A DNA stretch of 64,000 bases from Formicarius rufipectus (GCA_013399695.1 VXAU01002492.1:445854-509853); one strand, 5' to 3'. Numbered from the stretch's first letter, positions 24,453-37,276 are shown. Notes: a model not told the origin generated them from the sequence alone. A program made the numbers and translations.

Positions 24453-27319
24453 TGTTCTTTTCTGAAATATGTTTAACAAATACACAGAATTCTTCCAAGC
24501 TTTAGGAAATTTATTGCAAAGGTTCGTTCATCCTTTTCATTATCCTCCTCTCTTCTAAACTCTCTTAGATACTTGCAGGATGAATTTGAGTACATTCTGA
24601 TATTTGGTAGTGATATTTTCTTCCTTCTTCTGTCCTGCTGAACACAATTCTGCACTGCCCTGTGCAATTGCATGGACACTGTTCTGTGAGCGCCATGTTA
24701 GGACACTCTTTTTTGGGTGCAATGTAGTCAGCTCCTCAAACTGCTCAAGTTAGAAACTGTTCAAGTGAGAAAATGAAGTTCTTTACCACAGTATTAAGCT
24801 TTGGGTGTGTGGTAAAGCAGTGATGCTTCAAAGCTGAGGTTTAACAGCAATGACTGTATGAAGACTGAAGGGATTTGCAAACCAAAACACTTTGCTTACA
24901 AATATGTGCTGTTTTACTAGAGACATGACTTCCCTCTCCTGAAGGAGAGACAGCAGAGTCCCCCTGGAAGCTGGGCTGGTTGTCATGGTCATTCCTTATG
25001 CCATCTCCCTGTCATCTGGGAAAAATGATCCAACCCAGGAGAGATGTTGGGTATGTCAGTGAGGAGGATCCAGCTGTGCTGTATATATTCCTGACTCAGG
25101 GATCCTGGGTAATTCTCTGCTTCCTAAGTCCTCCAAAGATCAGAGAAGTGGTCCCAGATACTGGGGTATTGAACAGATGGTCCCACTCCCAGCAGGGGTT
25201 CCATCCCTGTAATGAGTAGTCATGGGGCAGTGTTCTGAGTTGTGGATGCCTACTCCCTCCCCACTCTCCATGTCACTTTACTGCCCAAAGTGTCCCTTTT
25301 TTGTAGAACATGCAGGGGATGTCTTAGTGGTCATTGGTCTGTTTGAACTCTGGTGTCATTTTCTCAATTGCTGTTGCTGGTGCTCTCAGTGTTCTTGTTC
25401 TGGGTGCTTGTAGTCATGTTTGTGTGTCCTTGCAGTCAACTCTTGGCTTGCATACTCTATTTTCTTGAGCACGCCAGAACTATCTTGTAGCTTGGGGCAG
25501 GGGATGGATCATATTTTATCCACCTCTGCAGCAAGACCTCATACAAAGTTCACAGGCTTGTTCTGACATCTATACAACATCCTCAGAGCTGGTTGTGTCC
25601 CATGTTCGAGAACGTTACAGGTGTCAGCACACATGGCTGGCCAAGATCTTCACAGGGTCTTTGCTTTCCTACCCCACTCCCTTTTCCTTATTGTCACCCT
25701 GCCCTCCCTTCTGCCACCTCCATTGCATGAGTCAGTCACAACTGAGTACAGGCTGGAACCAATATGGACCTTGGGCAGATCTCATCTTTGCATCTTCTGT
25801 CTGCAGCAGAATGGCATGGACTTCTGATGGCTTTGATAATTTGAATAGATTTATATGCAATTCCATAATCCTCCTGCATTCCTGGCCATCCTAAAATCCC
25901 CTCAGAGAAGCTGGCTGGAGCATTTGCACTGGCTCTTTCATCCTGTTGCACATCTGGCTGGAAGGAAGGTGTCAGTGGCCAGTGCACAGGAGCTGTTTTG
26001 GTGCTGCTCTGGCACAGCTCAGCCAGGATCCAAAGTACAGATCCAACCCTGTTTAGGGCATTATTTGTCTCAGTTCTGCTGTAAATTGCCCTCTCCTGGC
26101 TCTGCAAGTGCTGCGTGGACAAGAAGAACTGTGGTATTTTCTCAGGTGCAAATGACTTCCAAACGTTGGAAGTCACTGGAGAGTAAGACTCCCTATGAAT
26201 AGCAAAGGGATTGTGTTTTATGCTAACCCTGACTCATGACTTAGAAGTTAATGAAACCATTCAAGCTGAGTACTTTAATCTCTGAAATTGGTTATCACAG
26301 CCTTGTGGCCACTTCTTGTTTTATAATAAAGCATAACACAAAATATCTATGAAGGCTTACAAAATTAAACTAAGGGAAATATGTGCAATTTTGAGCTCAT
26401 TAGGAGCAATTCATATTTTCATCTGTCTCATTAGAGATGTTTTCATGAACTAGGAAAGTACTTTTGAATCTGTGATTTTTAATTTCCCTGCCAACTGGCG
26501 TGAGCTTTTTGGGATTGTTATTTTCTTTTCATTTATTTCAAAATGTTAAAAGGAGGAGGAAGGAAAAAAAAAAAAAAAAGGCAACACCACAGGAGAAATG
26601 AGGAAAAAAAGCAAGGCACTAACAAGTGAACTGCATGAACGTGATAAGAAATGCTATTTTAGGGTAGGATTGTTTATATATATGTATTTTTTTTTAATAC
26701 TTTGATGACAGTGTATGGAAATAGAGATGCAGTTCAGAACTGAGGATGCACAGGTGAAGCACCATCATCCTGAGGAATGGCACTTGACTTTGCTTTTATG
26801 CAGATTTTTTGGGAAGAAATAGGAGATTGACTTAAGTCAGATATAACTTTAGTCTTACAGTACCTCTGCTGTACAAAATGGCCTTTGGCAGTGTTGAGAG
26901 GAGCCATTTCCAAACTTTTTGTTTGAAGAATGGAGAGGGAAAGTGAATACTCTTGTCGTCTCAGGACTGCAGTGAGTGACCGCAGGATACTCCGGGGACT
27001 GTCGTGCACACAGTCCTACAGATTAAGTACTCTGCAGGACTTAGGCTTTCAAGGTTATTTTCTTTTTAAGTATAAATATTCAGAAATCTACAGTTGTGTT
27101 TATTGCTTTTGAAGTCTAATGCAATGTCTGACAGAACCATGGAGAAGAAGAAAACTGGTCTTTCCACTACTTTGCATGATGCTACTGTCCATACAGGGAA
27201 ACAAGTCTCTGCTGAGTCATTATATCTTGCTTTAACCTTTATCTTGAGGGGACTTCCCTACTAAATTACTTCTTCATTTTGGTCTTGGCTTTGATCATAT
27301 GATTGCTGATTGCAGACAG
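24453..27319. other. Unique DNA, GC-richer in 24,950-26,190
   Basis: No recognised gene or transposon. The middle 1.2 kb has visibly higher GC than the flanks and contains long overlapping open frames (146 codons on the minus strand at 25,736-26,176; 115 on the plus strand at 25,855-26,202) of unknown character. It could be a decayed repeat I cannot identify. A poly(A) run lies at 26,564-26,579. A small CpG-containing patch lies near 26,955-27,005. Confidence 0.5.
26564..26579. repeat. Poly(A) run
   Basis: Sixteen A residues after an AGG-rich stretch. No processed pseudogene or SINE body could be seen upstream of it. Confidence 0.85.
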
Positions 27320-27668
27320 GGCTGAAAGCTGAGGCTCCCCAGGAGACTGAGGGCAGAGTTCATTGGGGTCCTGTAGCTCCATCTCTGCTCTGTGGGGACC
27401 AGGGACAGCACCCAGGGAAGGGCTGGAGCTGTGCCAGGGCAGGGTTAGGTGGGATCTCAGGGAAAGGCTCTTCCCCCAGAGGGTGGTGGGCACTGACCAG
27501 GCTCCCCAGGGCAGTGGACACAGCCCCAAGGCTGCCAGAGCTCCAGGAGAGTTTGGGCAATGGGACAAGGACAGAGTGGGATTGTTGGGGTGTCTGTGCA
27601 GGGCCAAGAGCTGGACTTGGATGACCCTTGTGGGTCTCTTCCAGCTCAGGATGTTCCATAATTCTGTT
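27320..27668 (+). mobile_element. CR1 LINE 3' fragment, second subfamily
   Basis: Characterised by 'CCCCCAGAGGGTGGTGGGCA', 'CAGGCTCCCCAGGGCAGTGG', 'TGTCTGTGCAGGGCCAAGAG' and the end 'CTCTTCCAGCTCAGGATGTT' followed by 'CCATAATTCTGT'. This is a different CR1 3'UTR type from the main one. The minus-strand copy at 36,938-37,205 belongs to the same type. Confidence 0.9.
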
Positions 27669-28059
27669 GTGGTTTGTGTGGTGACACCATCTGCACTTTC
27701 AAGAACTACCACTCTGCATTTTAATAGAGTTTTGCCTAAACCAGTCTTGGCAATTTCTTGAGTCTTAATCTGTGTGACTTTAAGGCTTCTGAGTTCAACA
27801 TTTTTTGTCCATATTCCACATTAATTTTCCTTTCTTGTGGCTTTTGTTACTGAGAAAACGTTTTCAATTTTAATTGAAAGGCACTTTTAAAAAATCTAGA
27901 TTAGCCCCCTATACCTTTCAAAATGATTGAACATAGAAATTACTTTTATAGAGGCACACACAGTCCCTTTGGCAGTCAGACCTTCAGGAGTTCATTCCCA
28001 TGACCGTGTCCCATACCTGCAGTGTAATTCCACCTTGCACTTCAGGCCTGCATAAAACA

Positions 28060-28113
28060 GACCCAAATGATCTTTCAAGTCCCTTTCAACCCCAACAATT
28101 CTGTGGTTCTGTC
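28060..28113 (+). mobile_element. CR1 3' terminal fragment, about 50 bp
   Basis: It contains 'AATGATCTTTCAAGTCCCTT' and 'CAACAATTCTGTGGTTCTGT', the last bases of a CR1 including its octamer end. The rest of the element is missing. Confidence 0.78.
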
Positions 28114-28240
28114 ACCATCTTGGTAGATGCTGATAATGTGCATGGACTTATTTCAAGGACACAGTGGTTCCCACACACTTTCTATATAATCAAAATCACA
28201 GTCTGTAAAATAAGCAAATTGCAGAACCTTTTGGTGGAAT

Positions 28241-28251
28241 GGGGGGGGGGG
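28241..28251 (+). repeat. G11 homopolymer
   Basis: Eleven G residues in a row, a possible site of local non-B structure or sequencing error. Confidence 0.85.
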
Positions 28252-28371
28252 AATATATGTGACTTAAATCTGATGTCAGAAGAACCTGCTGAAATCTAAA
28301 CTTTTTTTCTCAATTCTCAAATATTTCACTGAACACCATCTGAATGTGAAGACTGGATTGCCTTTTTTAAG

Positions 28372-28512
28372 TCATAGAATGGCTTGGGTTGGAAGGGACC
28401 CTTAAAGATCATGTAGTCTGAACATATTGCCAGGGACAGGGACATCTTCCACTACACCAGGTTTCTCAAAGACCTGTCCAGGTTGACTTTGAACCCTTCT
28501 AATGATGCAAAT
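28372..28512 (-). mobile_element. CR1 LINE 3' fragment, diverged
   Basis: The left edge 'TCATAGAATGGCTTGGGTTG' is the reversed CR1 3' end. 'GGGACATCTTCCACTACACC' and 'AAAGACCTGTCCAGGTTGAC' are diverged forms of the standard blocks. Divergence is clearly higher than in the copy at 63.3 kb. Confidence 0.88.
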
Positions 28513-31500
28513 CCATTGCTCCTGTTGGTGCTACTGGAAGCTACAAACCATGGGTGCTTCCTTCAACTCTGATCTACTGCAAACTTTCTCAAGAGAACAC
28601 TCAAAGCAGCATTTTCTTGTCACCCTCCAGTTTCCTGCTCAGATTGTTCAGTGCTAGTTGTGCTGCTTGTTCCCGTGATGTCGAGATCTTCCTCTTCACG
28701 AGCTGGACAGAGGCTGCCAGTTTGTGTCATGGACCTCACCAAACACCCCTTATGTCATTGGTTTCCCCACGTGCAGCTGCAGGACCACACTAAACATTAC
28801 CTGGATACACATGAAGTGGATTTAAAAAATTGGTTTCTTTGTAATTGCCAGTGTCTGTGTGGTAACCCTAGGCTGGAAAACACTGAAATACATGGTAATT
28901 ATTTGTAAATGTCAGCTCTTTCACAGTAACAAACTATCAATTTGTGCTGCCACGAGTGTGTTCACAGTAAATCTGCCCCTGCTTTGTTTGAACTTAGCAG
29001 GAGCTGCAGTTGGGCATCGTGGGGCAGGTATTTGCTTTTCAGGAGACGCAGTGGGCTTTGCATTGTGCCTTCAGATTGTTGCAGGAAATCTGCCCGTGAT
29101 GGTTGGACAAGGCTGAGAAGAAGCTGAATCCTCCTCTGTGTCGCAACATATCGAGCTTCTTAAGCTCTTCCTGAGGTGTTGCCATGGAGTGTAGATTGAA
29201 ATGCCTCCCATTTCGTGATTTTAAAAAGTATACAGACATAAATCTGTCACACACTGCAACTCAGCGTGGCATTATATACTCAGCAAAGGAACTCCATAGC
29301 AATATAATCTTCCTTTGCAGTATAACTGAAGTGCAGAAAACATTTCTGCAAGTACGTAGATTTAGGGATCAAATCAAATTTAAGTGTCCTGATATGTAGG
29401 AGTTTATGAAGGCACAACTTCTTTGTTGAGAGGCATTTTCCCTTTTATTAATTCAAGTAAAACTAGTCTTTCATTCTAGCTTCATTGGAGTTTATTTCAG
29501 CTTCCACTCTGCACAGAAAGGGAGTTTGGGTTTTTTGTGTTTTCCCCCCATATCCTTTGTTAGGATTATGGTTTAATTGAAAATGTTATTGCCGTTAATC
29601 TGTTAGCCATTTATTTAGCTTTCTATTAACCTGAAAGTTATTTTTCTATTGAAAAAAGTATGTTCTGTCTCAAAATATGACCATCTATTTAGGTATTAGA
29701 AATTGTGGTATTTTAAAAGCTGAAATTATAGTAATATTTCCGTTGCATTTATTCAGTAAGTCTGAAATGAAAGTGTATATTCTGCTTTCTGAAAGGGAAG
29801 ATGGGAGAGACATATTGGGCAGTTCTTATCATTCCACAGGGTAGCTTTATTTTTATGGAGACATAAGTTACTAATAGTTTTTAATATTTTTGTTAGCACA
29901 AGTGGGTTTGGTTGCCAAAGTTTGTATCTATAGATACAAACACCTTGGACTTGCAGCAATGAGTCATGAGCAGAAATAAATTGACTTTTTTGAAGTTTGG
30001 TATAGACAACCAGCATGAAATGTTGTCTTTCATGTAAGCCTAAGAGTTCTGAAATTCTCTCCAAAGATTATGTAGTACTACAGAAGCTGTAATATTCTTT
30101 TTACAATAAAAATGCTAAATAAAAATCTTATTTCTGAAAATTTTCCTCCTTCCAGACTCTAGTCCCAGAATTTGGGCTGTGTACAGACACTGGGGTGGTA
30201 TTCCAGGTCTGGGGAAGACTCGTGTGATCATCTTGTTAAACTTCATCAAACAGGGTAAGTCTAATTATATTCCTTTGTGTTCATTTGTATTCTTTTATCT
30301 GAAATAGGTTGAGTTAAAGGGTAATGACAACTAATTGTGTTGGACTCTTTGAATACTTTAGAACAGCCAATATTTTGATTCTTTCATGAGGCACCCCCCA
30401 AGGAATGGACAGTGCCCAAAGCTGCTGTAGGAAATAGTGGTTCCTTTTCCAGTGAATGTGCACTTGGTTCTTATGGCAGCTCCAGTGCTGAGTGACTTAC
30501 ATGACCTCACTTGGGGAACAGTAACTCATTAATTCCAGTAACTGGAGCACTTGTGGTGCTCTGAACAGAATTCTAGACTAGTCTGAAAATTTCATGGTTA
30601 AAAAATAAAAATCCCTCCCCCTATCTGAATCTTAGGAAGCAATCAGTGTATATCTTGTGTTTTTAATCAAGAACATGTGAAGAGGTAAATTAAATTTTTG
30701 AGCTGTGTTCACCATGCCAGAAGATACCAAGGGATGGTGCCACAAGGAGTGCTTTGTAGACATAAATAAGGAACAGAAAATAGGATGAGTTATATTCATT
30801 TTAGTGCAATTAAACATAAAAACAGTTCGGCTGTGTGTGCTCTTTGAATTGTTGAGAGCAACTGAGATCCAAACATTTGGCAATAAAAGACCTGAAATAA
30901 TCTTTGCTAAATTTTCTGTTCTCTTATTGTTACTTAACATCATTGTCAGCTCAGTTTTTCCTGACTAAATATAAACATTGGCATATGAAATCTATGTATT
31001 TTGTTAATGGGAGAGATAATGGTTCATTGGAACTCTGCTCAGCCTCTCTGTTCTGCTTAGGATTTTGTACAATAACATTGCCATATTTTTGGGGGGGCTG
31101 AAGAAAACTAGGCAGCTGAAAAATATCTTGTCCAAACCCAGTTTGTCACAGTGACTTTTCAATTCCCATATTGCCTTTTTGAGGGTGGGACCAGAACTGC
31201 AGCTGCAACAGAAGGGCAACTTATGGTGTTGTTACATTTATTGTGTTTTGCTTCTCTTCTCCACTGATTTCAAACACTTAATGTGTTGTTCTGCTGAAAC
31301 ATCAGCTGATGTTTCCATGGCTTACCTTCCCCATACCTTGCTCCTGGAAATCAGCTCAAGAGTCCATTAATGCAAACAGATAAAAGTGTGTCAGTGTTTC
31401 ATTCCAGTGTGAGTTGCCTTCTCTTTTCTTTGGATGTGGTGGAGGTTCGGTTTTCTTATGTTTTATTTTTCATTGCATTAAGTAGATAAGTCAGAATTGC

Positions 31501-34375
31501 TCAAGGCATTGATTAGGTTCATCAGAACTTTCACTGGCAGTATGAATCACCAGTTGGCAGCATTAAGGCCTCTGAATATTTGAAATTATTTTACTCATAC
31601 CTGTGGTTCCCATTCCTTAAAGACTTATTTTTGCAGCCATTGTCTAAGGTATAATATGTGTTCTGGCAATACCTGTGCACTGAGACCGCTGTGCAAAAGG
31701 GAAACAGCACCAGCTGCAGGAATGACTTTATGAAAATAACACACAGCAAAGGAATACCACCAGAAACTTCCTAGTTGTTCCTGACTTTAGTACACACTTT
31801 ACTTACTTTAATGTATTGTGATTTTGCTTTCTCCTTTTTAATCATTATACTTCCATGGCTTAATTCAGTAAAGAATGGTATTGCTGTACTGAAGAACACG
31901 GGTTGAGGAAACAGATATAAGCTCTTAAAGAAAAAATAAAAAAACCTCAAACCCACAGTGAACAAAGTAGTTATGGGTAACTTTATATGCTGCAGCAAGT
32001 CATCCTAAAGATGTATTTGCATTAGAAGCCCTTGGTGCTAGGCTGGGGATACATTCTAGATAACCTATGGAGTTTATTATCCCATATATCACAAGGAAAA
32101 GGCTTCCAAATTCTTCAGAACCTTATGAAAGGGTTTATATCACAACCACAACACCCCTTCTTGAATTTAAGGAATACACAATCATTGTCTGTCAAGGAAA
32201 GGATTTATTCCTCCAAAGTGGTACTTCATTGAATTCAGACTGTGGAAGTTGGAATCCTAAACTCTTGTAAAGGCTCATCCTGAAGGCATTCTGGTAGTAC
32301 TGTGTATACCGTTCTACACTAAAGCTCTTTGGGGTATATTTTGGAACATCTCAACTCTGACAGACTGGAGCAGATCAGGATTTATCCTCCATATCCTCTG
32401 GGATCCAGAAATTAGGTATTGCTTTCCATAATGCCTAAACAAGTACCTTTAGCCCTTAAGAAATATGAGATTCTGCTTGTAGTTGAGTTTAGAGCACAGT
32501 TACGGAAGTGTAGAAGAGCTGGAACTTTGTTATAATTTAGGGCACCTGGTTCCCAAAGACAAACTGTGAGTGGTACCAGTGGTTAGTTGATAGAGAAAAG
32601 TAATGGAGCATGTTTTCTCTCCTCATTTAGTCAGGATATTCCCAGCTTTTGTGAAGAGGCTGAATTGAAACACTTCCTGAACTTCTTGTAAGGGCTGGAA
32701 GTTGTCAATATTAACCTCTTAGATACCCTCTTCTGGCTGCATGGAGAGTTTTGTGAAGTTCTCTGTTTAAGTTTTCAGTAAAAAGAGGGGAAATACATGA
32801 AAAACAATTACTGGCTTGAGGCAAAACTTGATGTTTCTTTCCACACAGAGTATATTTGTACCTCAAAAGGCAATTGTGTATCTTCATAAGTGATGTGCAA
32901 TTGAGGTCTTCTCATTCTTGCTCTTCATTCTTAATTAGGGGTTTCAGCCCTTACTGTAATGTTAATAAATTAACTAACAAAAATAAATTGCTTAGAAATG
33001 TAACTTAAAAAATGGTACGGGATTTGTTCCCTGGTCAGCCTAGGCTGTTTGAGATCCCAAGTATTTCAAAATACCTAAAATACATAGTTTCATTAGTGTT
33101 CCCATCGTACATGGATCTGTTAGTGAGATGAAATTATTCAAAGGATTTCTACTTTCTCACAGTCATTTTTTTCCTGACTTTGAATTCCATAACACTCTAA
33201 TCCTGGTTCCCAACCTGTCTTTTTTGCTGTTAGTGTTGATCATACACACTTTGGGTTTTGCCTTATTGCTGGAAATTATGTGAAGTTTCCTTGACTTTTA
33301 GATATAATGATGAGAAAGATGGGGTTTTTTTCACCACAGAAGGATATTTCTTAGTGCAAATAAATCTCTAATCACACTCATGTTACCTGTTCAAGTCCCT
33401 GTTGGTCTCATCTGTGTTGTGAACAGTGGTTGTGTTTCTTTAAGTGCTCAGTGTGATCTCATCAACATTGTTGGACTGAGATTCTAACAGAGTTTTCCTC
33501 TGCTCTTGATGGACATTGCACAAGAGTTTGGTATGATTTTTATATCCTTAATTGAATTGTTGCCACGGGCCTTCCCATGTGCATGTCTATCCAGCCACTA
33601 TGGAATTTTCTGTTACTTTCATAGAAAAAATGATGGAAATTTAAAACAAAAATTAATTTTTAGTTGAGATTAGGAATTTGTAAAACAACTGGGTTTCTAG
33701 CTTGGTAGCATTTTCTTTTATGGCTCTGAACTATCCAATAATTGATTTTAGTCTAAATGGGACAAGAAGAATTTTTTGAAAAGCACTCAGGGACCCAGAA
33801 GTTCAGAACTATTGGAGTTCAATGTCTAGGAGCATGAGGAGCTGATCACAAGTGGGACCCGCAGACATTCTCATAATGCACATAATTCATAAAATGTGAA
33901 TCACGGATAGAAGAACAATTTTTTAAAAGGATGCTGGTCTTGCAGAGAAAAAGCAGCAGATGTCTGTGGGCTTTGGATCCTTTTATGAAATCTCAGACTG
34001 TCTAATGCAGTGAAAGATTTTTAGAATATAATTATTTGACTTGGTCCTTTGTGTTAGAGCTGAGCTGGTGTTTTGTTCTATTTTCCTCTGTACACACAGA
34101 CGTGCAGGCAGAAAGCAGAGGTCTTCTCCAGCTTATCTCCTGGAGACAAAGCCTGTGGAAAGTTACTATTGGAGCATATGAGCATGTTCAAACAAAATAA
34201 GTATTATTTGGCACCCTCTTTCTGTTGTGCTCTTATTAGCCTTTCACTAATTAACTACCGGTTTTAATTGGGGAAGAATATGTTAAACACTTAGCAATGG
34301 AAAGGAGGAAATAGGTACATTATGAGAGCAGTGAAGGGCAGTGCACTGGTGGAGCACAGATCCAAACTGAAGAGC
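28513..34375. other. Unique noncoding DNA, longest repeat-free stretch
   Basis: Nearly 6 kb without a recognised transposon. It contains one candidate exon (30,156-30,254). A CCATGG at 29,182-29,187 opens a 71-codon frame on the + strand and a 48-codon frame on the - strand; neither is recognised. A further frame at 34,073-34,267 follows a pyrimidine-rich stretch ending CACACAG but has no clear donor. Most of the region is AT-rich and featureless. Confidence 0.55.
30156..30254 (+). other. Candidate exon, 99 bp, unconfirmed
   Basis: The segment is preceded by a pyrimidine-rich acceptor (TTTTCCTCCTTCCAG) and followed by a near-ideal donor (CAGG|GTAAGT). Its length is a multiple of three. One frame is open throughout (starting at the third base of the segment) and the other two have stops. 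The translation contains 'WGGIPGLGKTR' and resembles no family I know. Good splice signals do occur by chance in vertebrate introns, and a 33-codon open frame has only modest weight. It could be a cassette or lncRNA exon or a decoy. Confidence 0.25.
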
Positions 34376-34663
34376 TGAGAGCTCTGCTTGGGGGGCACAG
34401 CCCTGGCACGGTGGGGACAGGCAGGGACTGATGCCCGGCGAGTTCCACCTGCCCAGGAGGGAGAACTTCTTGGCTGGGCAGTGCCCCAGCCCTGAGCAGA
34501 GAGCAGAGAGGGGGTGGAGTGTCCTCCCTGGGGATATTGCAGCCCCCTCTGGACACAATGCTGTGCCCTGTGCTCTGGGGTGGCCCTGCTGGGGCAGGAG
34601 GTGGGACCAGATGCCCCACTGTGGTCCCTTCCAACCTGACCCATCCTGTAATTGTGTGATCCT
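34376..34663 (+). mobile_element. CR1 LINE 3' fragment, third subfamily
   Basis: Recognised by 'CAGAGAGGGGGTGGAGTGTC', 'GACACAATGCTGTGCCCTGT', 'GAGGTGGGACCAGATGCCCC', 'GTGGTCCCTTCCAACCTGAC' and a 3' end 'CATCCTGTAATTGTGTGATC'. This 3'UTR type occurs only once in the window. The left edge is approximate. Confidence 0.85.
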
Positions 34664-36023
34664 GTTCTGTCTCAGAGGGCAAAGATGTTTTCCAATAAAA
34701 ACAGGACTTCTAAGCAATTATTGTTGAGCTGTCTTGCCCTAAAACCCTCAAAACATCATCTGCTCCAGAGTCAGATGTCTTTGTTAGAGTAATATATGGC
34801 ACTTTGATGTGCTTTCATTATGGTTACTCATGTCCCTTGTCTGTCTTCTCCCCCCAGTCAGCTTAGGATAATAGAACAGGGGAGGAGAAAAAGAGAGAAG
34901 CCCATAAATATTCCTTACTCATGACTTTTGTAGCTCCCTTCCCCCCCTCTACTTGCCCTCACTTATCTTTAGTGCTCATGTCTACTGAGGGGAGGCGAAA
35001 GAGGGGAAGAAGAGACAGGGAATATAATTTTGTCTTCAATTAAATGATGAAATTCTTTCCAAACACTGGTGGTGTGTGGCATCCTCTTCTGACACACTAC
35101 TGGTTTTCCAACCAAGCTGACCGTGAGAGAGTCTTGAAAAAATTCTGATAATAGCATCTGAGGGTCCAAGCAGAGCTCTCTAGGGAGCATTTGGAGTCAG
35201 GGGCTTTGCTGGGTGGGGCTGTCACGTGGATAAAGTATTCTGGCTTGCTTTTAGAACCAAGTTTGTAAACTATACCTTCCAACAGAGTTGCAAAGGAAGA
35301 GTGTGAGACAATTCACCATTAAAAAGGCTGGTTTACTTATGTAGTATTGATGATTTAACCCTTCTGAGAGAGAGAAGTAGGGAAAGAGGTGAAAACAAGT
35401 AAGAGGAGGGAAAATGCATGAAAATTTTATAGAATCTGAATGAAGGTTAATAATGCTGAACTAAGCACAAGAGAATGTTTCGTAGAAATTTCCATGGCAT
35501 TCTAATGAAATTATGTGTGAGAATAATATTCCTCAGGAAAAGAAAAATAAAAATGTATTTCAAAAAAAGCATCTGACACTGAGATGAGAAATTAAGTCTT
35601 TTGAGACATGGATGTTTACATTCGTGAAAGCCAGCTCTGTAAGGAGTATTGTAAATATGACAATCATGGTACTGTTGATGTGCATTGTAAATATTAGTAC
35701 TTATTTATATTTCAACTGTCTTCCACCTACAGGTCTCTCACTATTGGAGATCATAAACTATTAGGCACAAGTTGCTGCACTTTTGCTTAAATTTGAAATC
35801 ACCAGCCACTTCTGATTTATTTCTACTCAAACTTCAACATCAAGGATTCTTATTTTTCTTTTTTTTTAAATAAAAAATTCTAGTTGTTTCAATAAAACAA
35901 TAAAAATCAAGCAAAAGATATTAAGCAAAAAGATCTACTCTGATTAGCAACTCCGGTGGAAACAAAACCACTGCCATGGAATTAAGTGTCATTACAAGAC
36001 CGAGCAATGAAGTGGCTACAATG

Positions 36024-36048
36024 TGCATGTTAATTACTTGTAATTGAT
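36024..36048. promoter_or_regulatory. Possible homeodomain-binding motif pair
   Basis: TAATTA at 36,031 and TAATTG at 36,041 are spaced by ten bases, one helical turn, with GCATG just upstream. TAAT cores are recognised by Antp-class homeodomains. Such motifs are frequent in AT-rich DNA, so this is only a hypothesis of a conserved enhancer. Confidence 0.2.
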
Positions 36049-36486
36049 AACCTTTCATAATTCTTCCACATTTACTACTACTGAGCAATAAAGCCATTAT
36101 AAATATATAAAAAAATATGCCCCAAGCAATCCATCAGATCCATTTCCAAGAGTTACTCAGTGAGGGAAAAAGCTGCCTCTCTGCAACAGTTTGCCTTGAG
36201 CATCTTGCATCTGGACTGCTCAGATCTCCCAAAACTGAGAGGGCTCCTCCAGGCTGGGTTTTTATTTTTATCATTTGGCATCAATGAAAGACAGTAAGAG
36301 GAGGTTTACTTAGATACAAAATAGGGGTTTGGCTTCCAGAGGACCAGCAGGAAGAATGAGGCAGCCAATATTTATACTCCCTGTTCACATGAGTGCTGTG
36401 TGCTGCTTTCAAGATGCTGGGAAACTTTTGATAAATCTTTTTACATTTTGAAGCTTACCTATTAAAAGTAGAGAATATAGGGAATG

Positions 36487-36501
36487 AAAAAAAAAAAAAA
36501 A
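36487..36501. repeat. Poly(A) run
   Basis: Fifteen A residues. No retrocopy was recognised upstream. Confidence 0.85.
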
Positions 36502-36937
36502 GAAGTCTGTCTTTAACTTGTTTTCCTGAAACTTTAAGGAACAATGGACTTAAGTTGGTAAATTGTCAGAAACAAGGATATATTTCCTTGTAAATGTTTT
36601 AGGATTAAGGGAAAACTGGGATCTTTTCCATGAAGACAGCACAGCCACTGCATCCCACGTGCTGGGGGAAGGCCTCTTGCAAATATTGTGAAAATTAGGT
36701 CATTGCTGAGAAAACAGTCTGACCACCTTGTTTTGGAATCTGAAGCTACAAGACCCTGCTGGCCATGGACTGGTGGAAACTGTCCTGACAAATAGCAGGT
36801 GTGAAGGGATCAAGGAGAGCAGGATGGACTTATTTACCAGTGAGACTAGCCTGATTAAATGGGCCTGAAACTTCAACTGTTGTGGTAGGAGCAGATCCCT
36901 GATTTATGCACTTGGTATTTATCACAGCTTTGTGATA

Positions 36938-37205
36938 AATCATAGAATCACAGAATCTCCTGAGCTGGAAGGGACCCACAAGGATCATCCAACCCAGCTC
37001 CTGCACAGACCCCCCAACAGTCCCACCCAGTCCCATTGTCCAAACTCTCCTGGAGCTCTGGCAGCCTTGGGGCTGTGTCCACTGCCCTGGGGAGCCTGGT
37101 CAGTGCCCACCACCCTCTGGGGGAAGAACATTTTGCTGAGATCCAACCCAAAGCTCTCCTGACACAGCCCCAGCCGTTCCCTCCTCAGCTGCTCCTCGTG
37201 GGTGT
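36938..37205 (-). mobile_element. CR1 LINE 3' fragment, second subfamily
   Basis: It starts 'TCATAGAATCACAGAATCTC', then 'GAGCTGGAAGGGACCCACAA', 'TGGGGCTGTGTCCACTGCCC' and 'CCACCCTCTGGGGGAAGAAC', the reverse complement of the type at 27.3 kb. Near-perfect 3' octamers suggest it is younger than many others here. Its inner (5') end and adjoining flank were copied into another CR1 at 39.2 kb. Confidence 0.92.
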
Positions 37206-37276
37206 CCAGGTGTTCATTGTTTTCTTACGCTACAGAGCATGAAAATTCATAATGGGATTGAAAGATGTTCACAGAG
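37120..37276 (+). repeat. Local duplication, source-like copy
   Basis: This covers the inner end of the 36.9 kb CR1 and about 75 bases of AT-rich flank ('TTGTTTTCTTACGCTACAGA', 'GCATGAAAATTCATAATGGG'). The same sequence, about nine bases in ten identical by eye, appears in the same orientation at 39,181-39,340. Confidence 0.9.

Larger units (their letters stand above)
34664..36937. other. Unique noncoding DNA
   Basis: AT-rich sequence without recognised genes. A poly(A) run lies at 36,487-36,501. Around 36,010-36,062 is a cluster of homeodomain-type TAATTA/TAATTG motifs, listed separately. Confidence 0.6.

Noticed and set aside
26564..26579. Poly(A) as the tail of a processed pseudogene or SINE
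   Set aside because: No recognisable gene body, target-site duplication or SINE promoter lies upstream; other poly(A) runs in the window (36,487; 40,417; 61,793) look equally isolated.
29039..29399. Divergent open frames sharing a CCATGG start
   Set aside because: CCATGG is palindromic, so paired ATGs are automatic; neither product is recognised and no splice or promoter support is visible.
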